From: Cyathus striatus
Lineage: Eukaryota > Basidiomycota > Agaricomycetes > Agaricales > Nidulariaceae
DNA: 64,000 bases
Reading direction: 5' to 3'
NCBI GenBank assembly: GCA_025738555.1
Contig: JAOVFP010000016.1
Coordinates: 2,790,001 to 2,854,000, forward strand
Part shown: piece by piece, positions 23,685 through 36,924 of the stretch
Position numbering within the stretch: position 1 is the first letter of the stretch
Layout of the letters: the number at the start of each line of letters is the position of its first letter
Position numbers and translations under genes: made by a program
Notes under the pieces: model-generated
What the model was told of the DNA's origin: nothing
Databases searched by the model: none
What the model saw: only the letters and a program-made list of their open reading frames with translations

Positions 23685-25048
23685 TGTCCAGGGGTTCATT
23701 CGTTCTTCACTTAATTGTTAGTATGCCATCTCTGTCTCGTTTAACCTCCTACTAATTATGTCCATACCCTAGTATTAATTAGTCTCACACATGCTTTGCT
23801 TGTATATTTTGATATTTTACTAGCTGCATATTCATTGCGGTATTCGAAGATATATCAGACCCTACTTATACGCCCTATGACGTATTTTATCGGTATTCAA
23901 GGCAAAATCATGGACTTCCATCAGACGTTTGGAGAGCTCTGTTGCACAAGGACTTGAAGGCTCTCTACAACTCCAACTTGATAGTTCATACTTCTCACGT
24001 TGCATTCGGTACCGCAGCGTGCCAAGTTTGGTCAACAGATATGCCGACTCGAGAACTCAATCCGCGGAGTGTTGTTAAGAACAGCCGTAGAACAGTCTTC
24101 TCGCTATTTTCGGCGAAAGCGCGACGTGACGCGAGCTGTCAACTCTGCACAAGTGATTTGTAACAGGGCTTTCTCGCTAGCCTACAATTGGTCCTCAAAT
24201 TAGAATAGGTCGCAGTGCGAGCAGCCTTGGACGATATGATCAGAGAAACGTATCCTGGACTGCCCATGCTTGCGAAGTACGCAGTCATTCCCATGCAGTA
24301 TGCGGCGTCTGCCATGCGCATATGCCAAAGCCCTTCAGACGGAATCTATTCACTTGTACGTTACACTCCTGTTCTAGCTGTAGCTAAATACAATCATATA
24401 CGAAGGTCCTTGCAACGTTTCCCTTAATGTTATATCCCTTATAGTTTGTTCCGTGCTCGTATACCAAAATGGAAGGCATGATTCATGCGCTCAAAATATC
24501 CTTCCTAGTTTTTTGACTATCCAACATGAAGAGCCTCGCAATATCCGAACCTCCTTTCCAACCTATCGCTTGTGTTTCGTTAACCTTATCCTTCTAATGC
24601 ATACAGCACCTCTTCGGTCAAGTATTTAGTTGCGTTCCTCTCACGCAAGGATGTACAAGCCATTATCACAAGCACAGAATGTGATCCACGTGTATCCCGC
24701 ATGGTTTAAACGCGCGCTGAAAATGTTTCATTGCGCTGTCTCCATCACTGAGGAACAAAGAACCAACCTCATTTTATCCTTGCATCCAATGTTATTGCTC
24801 TCTGGTCACGAAATGCCACTACCAGGATACGCTGACCTTCGAAACCCATCAAGTTTGTTACCTCCACGCGTCCTCATGTTGTGCTACGCACTTCTAATCA
24901 AGGTTCAACGGCGACAGGAAACATATGCATGGTGACGGTATCACCACTATATATCTGTAAGCATTGCTGAACATACCTTGCAATATTTTCCTTTCCACTC
25001 TTTCCTCTCAACCTTTTTATAACTTCGCCAATTCTGCCTCGATTCGAA
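23685..25048 (+). other. Unassigned stretch with coding-like fragments (1.36 kb)
   Basis: Two stretches read as if coding. One is about 23831-24110, preceded by a possible acceptor ttttactag (DPTYTPYDVFYRYSRQNHGL; ALLHKDLKALYNSNLIVHTS). The other is about 24210-24360 (LDDMIRETYPGLPMLAKYAV). A third open frame, 24630-24935, has no matching frame link. I recognise no family and could not build one continuous gene, so it may be a decayed or fast-evolving gene. The end of the stretch must contain the first chitinase promoter. Confidence 0.3.
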
Positions 25049-26855
25049 ATGATGGCGAAGTGGTCTGAGATATCTATTACTCAGATAATGCTGCTGGCAG
25101 CATTTCTTCCCCTTGCTTCTACTGCACCTATGTGCGGACTTGTACCACCGAAACAGGCTGTCAGGGATGTTCAACCCACGGGATCTAATACCAGTGGTAG
25201 TACACAGAGCAATTCGACCGATGATGTTGTTGCTACTGCATGGTATCCTGGATGGCTTGGTGCTACTTTTACGCCTGACATGATCCCGTGGTCGAAGTAT
25301 ACTGCGATGACTTTTGCTTTTGCGTACGGGAATTTTCGAGTTTTTCGAAGAGGGGTATTATTAATATCATCTCAGTGTAACTACCTCGGACGTTACAGCC
25401 TTATCACTGGATTCTACCAGCGAGCAGGTCCTTCCAACTTTCGTTTCAACTGCGAAACAAAATGTGAGTTTCAATCGTCAGAAAGTATATCAACTCTTAA
25501 TTCAAGGTCCCCTTAGAATGTCAGTGCTTTGGTTTCTATCGGTGGCTGGACTGGCTCTCTCTTCTTCTCCACCAATGTCGCAACTAGCGATAACCGAACG
25601 GCATTTGTTAAGACGATCAGTGACTTTGCCACCAAGTGGCAACTTGATGGTATCGATTTCGAGTGCGTTTTCTTCACACTTACTGTAATCAAATGCGAGG
25701 CTCATATGATGATACAACGCAGCTGGGAATACCCCAACAAGCAGGGAATTGGTTGTAATCAAATTTCCCCGGACGACTCTGCCAATTTCCTCCTATTACT
25801 CAAAGAATTAAGACAAACTGTGGGGCCGAATTTCACTCTCACCGCAGCCGTTGGAATTACGCCGTGGGATGGGCCAGACGGGACTCCTATGACTGATGTC
25901 TCTGGGTTCGCTGATGTTCTTGACAACATCGGTAAGTAATCCAGTACGCCGGTTCGCGAGGCCTCCTAGTAGTAATATTTTCATCGAAGCTATAATGAAT
26001 TACGATGTCTGGGGATCGTGGTCAAACAGCGTTGGCCCAAATGCTCCACTTGACGACTCGTGCGCACCCACTCAGGATGGCTCTGCCACTTCTGCAGTCA
26101 AAGCCTGGACAGCAGCAGGTTTCCCAGCCAATCAGGCAAGCTGCATATAATATTGTTTGACATCCGGAAAATTTAACCGATTTGAGCAATAGATTGCTCT
26201 GGGTGTTGCGGCATATGGCCACAGCTTCCACGTTGATCAGAGCGCGGCGTTGGATAGCTCGGGCAATCTCGTCGCGTATCCAGCGTTTGACAAGAACTTA
26301 CAGCCTCTTGGAGACAGTGAAGACAGCAACAGCACGACAGGTATGACTTTTTAAGCGTAAAGTGAAATGGCTCTTACCGTACTTACTACTTACAGGTGTG
26401 GATCAGTGTGGAAACCCGGCTGGTGGACCCAGCGGTGTATTTAATTTCTGGGGACTGATTGAAGGAGGATTCCTAAATGCTGACGGTACCCCTGCGCAGG
26501 GCATTGACTACAGGTTTGATAACTGTAGCCAGACGGTGTGCCAGTTCACTTGTACTTTGCATTGACGAGTTATTGTTTAACCCCTTTCTTTTTCAGCCTT
26601 ATGTCTACAACTCCACTACCGAAGTAATGGTTTCATATGACGACGCTAAGAGTTTTGGTAAGCTTTGAAGTTGACAAAGGTGGTGGCCGGACTCTAACCT
26701 CTGTGTTTGCTGTAGCTGCCAAAGGGCAGTTTATTAACGACCAAGGATTGAAAGGCTTTGCGATGTGGCAAGCTGCCGGAGATTCGAACAATATACTAAT
26801 GGACGCCATTAGCGATGGAATGGGACTCGAGGAAGTATGCAGTTCGGATGGTTGA
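25049..26855 (+). CDS. GH18 chitinase, first of a tandem pair
   Basis: Hydrolyses chitin, for wall remodelling or foreign chitin. ATG 25049 (or 25052) starts a signal peptide (SITQIMLLAAFLPLASTAPM). The TIM-barrel reads TAWYPGWLGA, WSKYTAMTFAFA, NVSALVSIGGWTGSLFFS, then the catalytic motif. An intron (about 25661-25720) splits the codon so that splicing gives DGIDFDWEYP, the complete DxxDxDxE with the proton-donor Glu. The rest includes VGITPWDGPDG, the substrate motif MNYDVWGSW, GVAAYGHSF, FNFWGLIEGGF, EVMVSYDDAKSF and GLKGFAMWQAAGDS. The stop is TGA 26853-26855. It has no chitin-binding module and no serine-rich tail. It shares intron positions with the next gene. Confidence 0.94.
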
Positions 26856-27256
26856 ATTACTAGATAATTGTCGCTGTGCGCATGTTCATATTGCTATACA
26901 TATTGGCTGCCGAATAATAATAAGAGATGGTGTTGCTACATGATCCTAACACAAAGGGTAGAACGCAAACAAAAGGCCAGCTGCCAGAGAAGTGGTGTGA
27001 CGAAGAACAAAACAAGCCCCTTGATTGTTTGCGGCAAATTGCAATTGCGGTGTCAAAGTGACGAGCACAATGGACGGACAATGCGGGTGAGAATTATTAT
27101 TTGTCGGCCATCAGCGGTGCGGCGCTTTTTATATATAGCCCACTTGTCCATGTTCGCATTCCAAATTCAACTCTCTTTATTTTCCTCCGAACTACCCTTC
27201 CTCAGCGACCTCCTTCCCCGTCCTTTTCTGGTTCGCTGCGCCACTCCTTATTCAAC
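26856..27256. promoter_or_regulatory. Intergenic gap upstream of second chitinase
   Basis: The 401-bp gap between the two chitinase genes must carry the promoter of the second. A TATA-like tttatatatagcc lies near 27127, about 130 bp before the ATG. It holds no gene. Confidence 0.4.
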
Positions 27257-29008
27257 ATGACCAAGTTGTTATTGCTGTCCATTCTTTCAGCACTCGCGTC
27301 ACTCTCATTCTCCATTGCTGTTTCCCCTGTTCCCGTCGAACTAGTCACCCGTCAGTCAGTCCGAAGAGCCTCCAATGGATCCATTTCCACAGCTTGGTAT
27401 CCATCATGGGTAGCCGATACCGTTCCTCCTAGCAAGATTTCATGGTCCAAGTATAACTCTATGACCTTCGCCTTCGCGTGTGTTCATCCGTTTTGGGAAA
27501 ATAGAACCCAGTTTATTTAACCTGCATTTTCAGCCTCACGACTTCCGATCCTTCGAATATTACCTTCCAGTCGGATTCTGACAAGACTGTCCTTACCGAA
27601 TTTGTCACTGAAGCTAAGCGCAATGTACGTGGTGCCTACGATCGTATCGTGAATGAGCTCCTTTCTCACCTATTCTTAGAATGTCAAGGCCCTTCTCTCA
27701 ATTGGTGGATGGACAGGATCGATCTACTTTTCTAGTGCTGTTGCCACTGCTACTAGTCGCACAAGCTTTGTCAAAGCCGTTGTTGATCTTGCAACACAGT
27801 ACAAGCTTGACGGTATCGACTTCGAGTAAGTTATTTGATTTGATTCAAGTTGCACTTCCTGACACCATCACAGCTGGGAATATCCCGGAAAACAGGGCAT
27901 TGGTTGCAACAAGGTCGACGAGGCTAATGACACCGCGAATTTCCTTTCTTTCCTTAAGGAACTCAAGCAGGATTCAGTTGGCTCCACACTTATGCTCACT
28001 GCAGCAGTTGGTATCACGCCTTTTGCAGTTAATGGATCTCCCTCTTCCGATGTGTCTGGGTTTGCCGACGTTCTTGACCATATCTGTAAGTATTTTTATA
28101 CTGCTAATATACTTCTTATATTTAACATGTGCAGCAATTATGAACTACGACATTTGGGGAGCCTGGGAAAGCACAGTGGGCCCTAATGCCCCCCTTGATG
28201 ATACATGCGCCGACGCCTCCAACCAAAGAGGTTCTGCTGTTACTGCTGTGAAGGCTTGGAGCAGCGCTGGAATTCCTGCCGAGAAGGTATGTTGCTTGTG
28301 TTCGACTCTTAGAATATATATTGATTATTAGTTTGTTTATATAGATTGCTCTTGGTGTTGCTGCGTATGGCCGCACATACAAGGTTGACAAGAGTGCTGC
28401 ACTCTCCAATGGAAAGCTCACTGCTTTCCCCGCTTTCGCCAAGGGCGACATTCCCTTTGGCGAAGGTGAGACTGAGGCCAGTGCAAAGGAGAATGATGTT
28501 TGTGGCAATGCCAATGGTGTTTCCGGTGTCTTTTACTTCGAAGGTCTCATTGCAGCTGGGTACTTGTCCAGCAACGGTTCAGCTGCATCTGGTATCGATT
28601 ACAGATTTGACGAGTGTAGCAAGACTGTAAGTTTCTTGTTACATATCTATACGTATTTCTCTTACTAGGTTGCCGTTAATCTAGCCTTACGCTTACAACC
28701 CCAACACTGGTATTATGGTATCTTATGATGATGCTTCCAGCTTTGCTGCTAAAGGCCAGTTCATCAAAGAACAAGGTCTCGGAGGCTTCGCTGTGTGGTA
28801 TGGCCCCGGTGACTCTAACGACATTTTACTTAATGCAATCAATGGCGCCATCTCTGGTTCAACGTCGGTCCCCGCTTCCGCTAGCACTGCCAGTTCAACA
28901 GCCACTGCTTCTAGTGCAGTTTCTGCACCTACTGCCAGCAGCAGCGCTGGCCACTGTGCTCTCCGTCGTCGTCGTAGTCGTAACCGTAGTCACCGTTCGT
29001 TGAATTGA
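27257..29008 (+). CDS. GH18 chitinase, second of a tandem pair
   Basis: Secreted chitinase with the same layout as its neighbour. ATG 27257 gives a clean signal peptide (MTKLLLLSILSALASLSFSI). Barrel motifs are ISTAWYPSWVAD, WSKYNSMTFAFA, LNWWMDRIYF region, then the catalytic motif split by an intron (about 27827-27873) to give DGIDFDWEYPGKQGIGCN. Also seen are VGITPFAVNGSP, MNYDIWGAWES, GVAAYGRTYK, FYFEGLIAAGYL, IMVSYDDASSFAAKGQF and GLGGFAVWYGPGDSND. Unlike the first gene it ends in a Ser/Thr/Ala-rich linker (about 28855-28945) and a short Arg-rich end (ALRRRRSRNRSHRSLN) before TGA 29006-29008. The linker is what a wall-anchored or binding-module enzyme would have, but no module follows. 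Confidence 0.94.
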
Positions 29009-29829
29009 TTTCAACATTGACGTACATCTCTATTGAGCTCACTGTGTGAGCTATACGCAGGCACGTTTTATTTTTCTGTTTGCATCCTAGCTTCCATCCG
29101 CAGGTTATTAGATTATACATCGGGGAAACGGATAATTACTGTATCATGTTCCATGTTGGAACCTGTATTACTTGGTATGATTGTATATAGTTTATGATAG
29201 CAATGACTGTCGGACGTACATGATTTTTTTTGATATTAAGCAAGCCCGCCTGATTAATTGAGTTACAAAAATATTATTAAATTTTGTTTCTGGGGATATT
29301 CCTTCCAGTAAGTGAAAAAGTTATCAAGGGATGATATGTTTCTTAACCTCTGACGGTATATACCGATGGTTCGACGTAAGTAATAACTCACAACTTCTAT
29401 CCATAGGTAGCAACATTTGTACGCATATGATAATATTGTGAAAAACATGAACAGCGCTTTGTATCTTAAGTATGTATGTACTGTATGTCGTCAAGTCCAG
29501 CCAGAATTAAACAATTCATACATGGTAGCAGAAAAAGGAAAGAGAAGTGGAGGTGTCGCTAATAGGTATCGTAGTCGGTAGTGCATGAAGGGGCATCGCT
29601 AATATAACACAAAAACATCAACAAAGGAATGTATGTACAGGTCATGAGGGAAAAGGAGGGGATAGGAGCAAGAGCAAGATCTTGAGGGGTTATTCGATGG
29701 AAGCATAGTAAACTTGATTAGGCTTCTCAACTTGAAAAACGCGCGAACGAGATCGTTTGGTACATCAACAAGGGTGAAGCATAGGATTGTAGGTTCAAGA
29801 TAGCTGGAGGGGGGACGAGGCCAAACACC
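29009..29829. other. Intergenic, convergent gene ends (0.8 kb)
   Basis: Both flanking genes end here, so it holds two 3' UTRs. It is AT-rich in the first half and purine-rich near 29530-29700. No gene seen. Confidence 0.55.
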
Positions 29830-31109
29830 TCAAACGAATTGGGGGACGGGCTGGACAATCGGTGAATCAATTCTCTGCTGTGCTTCTGCCATTTCTTCCA
29901 ACAAATTTCTCACTCGCTTCCTTGCGCTCACGTTCTCCTCATCCACAGAGCTGGGCCTTGCCCTCGTCCTTGGCACCAGCCTTCTCCCTTTCGTAACACT
30001 GAAATCCAACTTCCTTGGTGTGATCTCTTCATCACTATCTAGCTCGGGAGTGGGGGTTTTCTCCTTCTCTTTCCTTAGACCCTTCTTTGGAAACAACACG
30101 CGAGGCCCACAGCGCTCGTCCGGCTCAAAATCGGGATGATCGGGTGGAAGACGGGCGCCGGGGGGAGGCGAGTACGCGCGTCCGGTGCGAGGGTTGTAGT
30201 ATGGGTTTGCGTAAGTTCTACGAGTTCCGCGGCTACGTGAATGGTGTTAGTTGCGTCGAAGAAAGGGGGGAAGAAGAAAAAAACCGTGAAAGATACTCAC
30301 AAAACATAAGTAATAAATGGCTTCTCTGCATCCGCATTGGGTGTCTTGGGACTGCCAGGACTCTCCTCGCTTGCACTAGGGCTCACGTCGGTTTCCGGAA
30401 CGCTCTGCGGCGTATCCAGGAAAGGATTGTCGGGAGAATCGCGAAGGGCAAAGAGTGGTATGGGCTTGGATGGGATGGACTTTTTCTTGGGGGTGCTCGG
30501 TGGGGAGGGAGTCTTGAGATCGGGCTTGGGGAGAGATGTGACAGGAGGAGGAGCAGGTTTGCGGTGGGAGGGTGGGGGAGAGACGGGTGCGATTATGTTA
30601 CTCGTCGCCTGGGGAGCGGGGGCTGTGATGGTGGTCTTGGTTGCGAGCTTCTGAGCTTGGAGACGGCGATAGACCAGAGGCCTCCCTCTCTCCCTCTCGT
30701 GGTGCTTGCTTCCGGAAGCAGCGCCCCAAAAGTCGTCCTCCTCCTTCTCCTCCTGGATCTTTTGTCTCTTGTACCTGCCTCGCTTCTCCTCTTCATCATT
30801 TGTCGCGACGTGTTCCTCTTCGCTGGAACTGCTCTCGCTGTCTCCGCCCCTGCTTTGTCCTCCTCGTCGCCTACGCGTACGGGGAGGGGTAGGGAGGGAG
30901 GCCAAGCTTGCGGATCGTTTGAGGGATGGTCTGGTGGGGATGTGGTCGAGAGGGGGAAGGGCGGGGGATAGGGAGAGATGGCGGTCTGCTCTGACAAGGA
31001 CATTTATATTATATTTTGTGGTTTCGCTTTTTAGAAATAGAGTAGAGGGTGGATGGGATGGGAATGAGAGTAAGAGTGAGAGTGAGAATGAGAGCGAGTA
31101 AAATGCCAC
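29830..31109 (-). CDS. Unrecognised basic, proline-rich, probably nuclear protein
   Basis: Two exons on the minus strand, 31109(or later)-30291 and 30234-29830, join as ITYVF-RGTRRTYANPYYNPR, with the stop at 29832-29830. The join and the block YANPYYNPRTGRAY look like conserved, selected sequence. The protein has many S/TP sites (SPPPSHRKPAPPPV, LKTPSPPSTPKKKS), a basic patch (KRGRYKRQKIQ), a SPDNPFLDTPQ motif and a C-terminal helix (VRNLLEEMAEAQQRI). This composition suggests a nuclear, kinase-regulated protein, but I cannot name it. The start is uncertain: the first in-frame ATG (31109) gives an odd hydrophobic leader. Another ATG at 31003 is in a different frame. Confidence 0.6.
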
Positions 31110-31297
31110 ACAATAAGACTAAGTATCACAGCCCAGAATCAGAACAATACCCGTAACATACAAGCACGTACAAACAACATCACGTGCACGGACCACTCTT
31201 TTATTTGCACATGTGTAATTCCCAAGTCGTTGCTGATGCCGGCATTCGGATTCCCCACAACCGCGACCGCCATCCAGGTTCACATCCAGCAGCACGG

Positions 31298-34200
31298 ATG
31301 AACGTACGTCCTTCCCTTCCCCATCCCCCTCCTCATCCAATCTCACCCTCTAACAACAGAATCTCCTGCGCACTCTAACAGAGTCCCAAGTCCGGCCAAA
31401 CACCGACTTGAGACTCCTGTTGACCACAGTCAAAGAAGGCCGTGTGCGTATCTCCCTTGCATTCTCTTACTGGGAACAAGACTTATGTCGACGACAGAAA
31501 TTAAGTCAGGATGCGAAGCTTTCAGATCCGTTTTATGATTCGTTAGAAGGTGTTCTTGTCGATTTGAGAACTGTTACCCTGGTATGTTCATCGTCATGGC
31601 GTAGGATGTATGCAGGCTGATTGCCTTCTGGATAGGATAATCATGACGCTGAGGCGTTTTTGAAGCCTGTTTCCAAGTCGGAGGTGCCTGATTACTACGA
31701 TGGTGTGTCTCTTTTCTCTCCTGGTGTATGATGAGCGGCAAGAAGCTAACGCGAGTGCTTAGTGATTTCCACGCCTATGGACTTTCAGACCATGCTGAAG
31801 AAGGTGAAGCAGAAGGCTTATAAGAGTAAACGCGAGTTTCAGGATGATTTGGAGTTAATTTGGAGTAATTGTTATACGTATAATGCTACTGAGGTGAGTT
31901 TGTTCTTATCTGTCTATATTTTCTCCACCTTCGTCGTTCACCGTTTATATTTTACAATCTCACTGTTCCTTTCGTCTACTCTTTACCCCACATTGGCCAT
32001 TTTCACATTTGCCCCTTCTTATTCATCTTCTCCTTTTACTTTCTCCTCCTCTCTGAACCATTACGCCTCTCCCGATAATCAACCCAACACTAACACACCT
32101 AAAACAGAATCACCCTCTCCGCCAATGCGTGAACCGGCTCAAACTCAAGTCCGAGCGCCTCCTCAAATACATAACAGACCGCAAAGATCGCTCAGACCCC
32201 TGCATACCTTCCCTTCCCTCCCTCTCTCTCTCTCTCTCTCTCCCCAAGCCCACCGCCAAAGCCAAAGTCGTGCGTAAGGATAAACCGTCTTTGGGTGTAG
32301 GTTCGGGGCCTGGGATAGTGAGTGGGAGAGAAGGGGAGTTTGGCGAACAGGTTGCTTTGCTTAGGAGTGGAGAGGGCATGGGTCTTTTTAGAAGGGTTGA
32401 GAGGGGTGGGGAGGGCGGATTTGTTAGGGAGCTGGCTGGTGTTGAGGGGGAGGAAGATTGTGATGATGGCATGACGGGGGAAAAACGAAAGTTGTCAGTT
32501 TCCTCTTTCTTTCCTGCATTTCTTCAGCTACTGATACAATGGGGAGCAGAAGCGCAAGCCCACAACACACCCCAATGGATACAGACAAACCGCGCAAACG
32601 CGCCCGGTTCGAGATATCTTCTTCCCCTGGGAGGCAGGAGGAGGATATGGATGTGTGGTGGGCTGCGTGTGGAAGTGATTGGATGCTTGCTAATGGGTTG
32701 CCTGAGGTTCCTATTTCTTCTTCCTTTGTGCGTCTCCGGAAATCGGCCTCCACATTGACTACAGCGTCGGCAGCGGCGGTGGTACCCCCACTGCCTCCGC
32801 CCCCGCCAGCGAGGTTCTCGATGTTAACTTCTGCGTTTACACCTTCTCGTGGGATGGGGATGGAATTTCAATCGTTCAGAGTTCCAATTATACCCAGTAC
32901 ACCCCCTCCACCGGCAGTGCAACTCCCACCGCTGCCTCATCAGCTCCTCCAAACTCTACCCAAGAAACGCGTAAGGATTATAACTGCGCCTCTTAAGGCA
33001 AGGGAGAATCCGAAATCGATGCTTTCATTGATGAATAGGAATATTAGGACATTGAAGAGGGTTAGGGGGATTCATAGCAAGTTTGCGGGGTTTGCTAGCT
33101 TTGCGGAAGATGGAGAGGATGGGGATGGGCCTTCTCCTCAACAGGATGGGGGGGAGAGGGAGGGAGGGGGAGGGGAGAAGGACAGGGAGAGGGAGAGGGG
33201 GAAGGTCGTGCTTGATCGGGAAAAGCTGAGGAATTTGAAGCTTCTATTGGATGGGGAGGAAGAGGTTGTTGTTAATGAAGCTGGGTGGGGGGAACGTGTT
33301 GAGTGGGGACGAGGTAGTGGGAAGGGGAAGAAGGGACTGGGCAAGGGGAAAGGGAAGGAGAAGGAGAGTGCAAGGACGGGAGGTATAGAGATTGGAGAGC
33401 AGAATGCCATGGGATGTGTTAAGTGGATGGGGACGAAGGTGTTGGAGCATGCTGGGTTTCAAGGTGGGTTTTCTTGGATTGGGTTGGATGGAGCTGATGG
33501 ATTGGTTTATCTTTTTTATGTTCGTTTTTTGCTGCGCTGCGCTAACTTTGTCTCACCTCGCTTTGCTCGCGGTGACAGGAGCATCCGCATCAGCGCTAGA
33601 TGTGTTAACAGGTATAACGACCGAGTACCTTCTCAATGTTGGGAGAACGATCAAGTTTTTGGTTGATATGTATGGGGCTAGGATGACATCTGAGGTTCGT
33701 TTTTGATTATTTTACACATTATCACCTGTCGCACCCCTTCCCGCCCCATCTCCACCCTCACACACGCCAACAGCTCTTCCCACCTCACTCTCCCCACCTC
33801 CGCTCTCATTCTCACACATGCTAACACCTCCACAGGAACTAATCTACATGCGCTCTTCGAATCGGGCACATCACGCATTCAAGACCTCGAGCGGTACATC
33901 TGGGATGACGTGGAGCGGCACGGGGCGCGTATGGGTGAGCTGGAAAAGAAGCTCGGTGGGGCGCTTAGGGAGGCTGTGGCGGGCGAGGTGGTGGAGGATG
34001 AGGGGTTGTTTGATGAGGAGGATGAGGAAGAGACAGGCGCTTTGACTACGTGCGTTTTTGTTCCCTTTTCGTGTTTTGGAGAGTGCCGATGCGTTTTTTT
34101 GTGTAGGGGAGAATTTGCGGATGTACTGGGTGAAGATTTTTTTGGACTGCGCGAGCTTGGTATTGCCGACGAATTGGGCATATCGAATTTGTCAATTCCG

Positions 34201-34935
34201 AAAAAGTTGTGGAAGAGGAAGAAGGCGAAGGCTGTTACTGCGTATGTATTTTCTTTTGTTTTTATCTGGTTTACATGAACTAATGAGTTATATAGAGCGA
34301 AACCGACAGAACCACCGCCCCCGTATCCTCCTCCTGCACCCTTCATTCCGCTCGATTCGAGCAAGATAGAAGATCAGATTGGATTATTGAAGCCGTATTA
34401 TGCGCAGCGGTTCGCTGCGCTGGCTGTTGTCCATGCTCCACCGCCTTCGTTGCCCGGGCCACAGATTGGATTACCGGGTCCGCAGTTGGGCGTACTTCCT
34501 GGTCCTCAACTTGGTGGGTTACCGGGTCCGCAGATTCAAGTGAATGGGATGCAGGTGGATACATCTACTCTTACACCTGCTCCTGCTTCTCAAGTGCCAG
34601 TGCAAGATATTCTGTTGGTTTTGCAGGACGATCAGCCGTCGGCTGCGCAGGTCAAGATGGGTCCTCTTGGGCAGATTCTCAAACCCGCTCCTACTACTGG
34701 TACAGCGAAGAAGAAGTCTGGTGGTGGTGGTGGTGGTGGTGGTGGTGGTGGTGGTGGGGCGGGGTCGAGTACGCCTGCTGCTTCTGGGTCTGGAGGGTCT
34801 GGGGAGCAAAGTCCGAAGAAGAAGAAAGGGGGTGGTGGGACGAATGGTAATGGGAGGAAGAAGAGAAGTGAGGAGGGGGGGTCTGAGGGGGTGCAACAGC
34901 AGCAGATTCCGGCTGTTGTTGTTGCTAGTGCGTAG
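31298..34935 (+). CDS. SPT7: SPT7-like SAGA subunit (bromodomain and histone-fold region)
   Basis: Spt7 organises the SAGA co-activator complex and pairs through a histone fold. ATG 31298 with a two-codon first exon joins to NLLRTLTESQVRPNTDLRLL. The bromodomain spans about 31500-32170 (FLKPVSKSEVPDYYDVISTP, MDFQTMLKKVKQKAYKSKRE, FQDDLELIWSNCYTYNATEN). Next comes a low-complexity charged region, then RARFE/DMDVWWAACGSDWML. After that is a histone-fold region (33,583-33,900: ALDVLTGITTEYLLNVGRTI then SGTSRIQDLERYIWDD). The C-terminal part includes FADVLGEDFFGLRELGIADE, LPGPQ(I/L)G repeats and a poly-Gly run. At 33,699-33,850 the join MTSE to LHALFESG needs either a weak donor (gttttt) or a one-base deletion. 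Stop at 34933-34935. Confidence 0.88.
32218..32242. repeat. (CT)n microsatellite inside SPT7 coding sequence
   Basis: About ten CT units within the exon encode a Ser-Leu alternating stretch (SLSLSLSL). Length changes that are not multiples of three would shift the frame. Confidence 0.85.
34715..34756. repeat. (GGT)n microsatellite encoding poly-Gly in SPT7
   Basis: An uninterrupted run of about 13-14 GGT triplets encodes a glycine tract in the disordered C-terminus. Being a triplet repeat it can vary without breaking the frame. Confidence 0.9.
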
Positions 34936-35228
34936 TCCAAAGGACTCATATGATTTTTTGCTGTGGAATATGGACTTTTTTTACATTCATACTGTTCTAA
35001 GGTGTACCATGTTATTGATATTGTATTTTGAATTTGAGTAAGAGTGCATGATCACCCAATGCGGTGCTGAATGGAGTTGATGATCTGAATTCGGGCAATT
35101 GATAATCGGATGAGACAGCTGTGCTTATCTGGGCCTTCTTTAAGAAACCAGACAACATCGCCCCTTTCCTCTCTCTTACTCTCCTTGTTCTTGTTTCCTC
35201 GACTACTCTTTATACTTATCTTTAAACA

Positions 35229-36529
<1,301 letters not shown>

Positions 36530-36924
36530 GTGTGGGGGAGTAGGTGGGGGGGGATGGGAAGGGGAGGAGGAAATGAAATGAGACTTTTTTTAATAGTTAG
36601 TTTTGTACTACGAGTATTGTACGAAGTCCTTTTTTTATATGTTCAACGAAGTTTGTGGTTTGGTGATGGTGATGTTGTAAGCGTTAGGATTTGGATTAGG
36701 AGTAAGTTGCCTTTTGAGTTTGTTAAGAAAATATTTAGTGATACTACCTAGACAAGAGATAAGTATGTTCCCGTTCACTGTCTTGAACTTGTAGACATGT
36801 ACAACTCTAAAAAAAGAGAATTTGGGGGACGTAATGAATTATGTACTTGCCAACACTATCTCGCGGGACAACAGACACACCCATCCCATTCTAATCGTAT
36901 GTACTACATTAATGCAAAAAAAAA
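36530..36924. other. Convergent intergenic gap
   Basis: Lies between the ends of the PEF gene and RPN1, which run toward each other. No gene; short G-rich run near 36535-36560. Confidence 0.6.

Noticed and set aside
25655..25725. Apparent loss of the second catalytic Asp in the first chitinase (DGIDFE)
   Set aside because: Correct splicing inside the codon gives DGIDFDWE; the same holds for the second gene.
30087..30971. 294-codon plus-strand frame opposite the proline-rich gene
   Set aside because: Low-complexity shadow of the minus-strand coding sequence, which has a good splice join and ordered motifs.
32480..32582. Apparent frame break between the bromodomain part and the next SPT7 exon
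   Set aside because: The acceptor at gggagcag, not the earlier cttcag, keeps the frame (EKRK joined to KSASPQHT), with ctgat as a plausible branch site.
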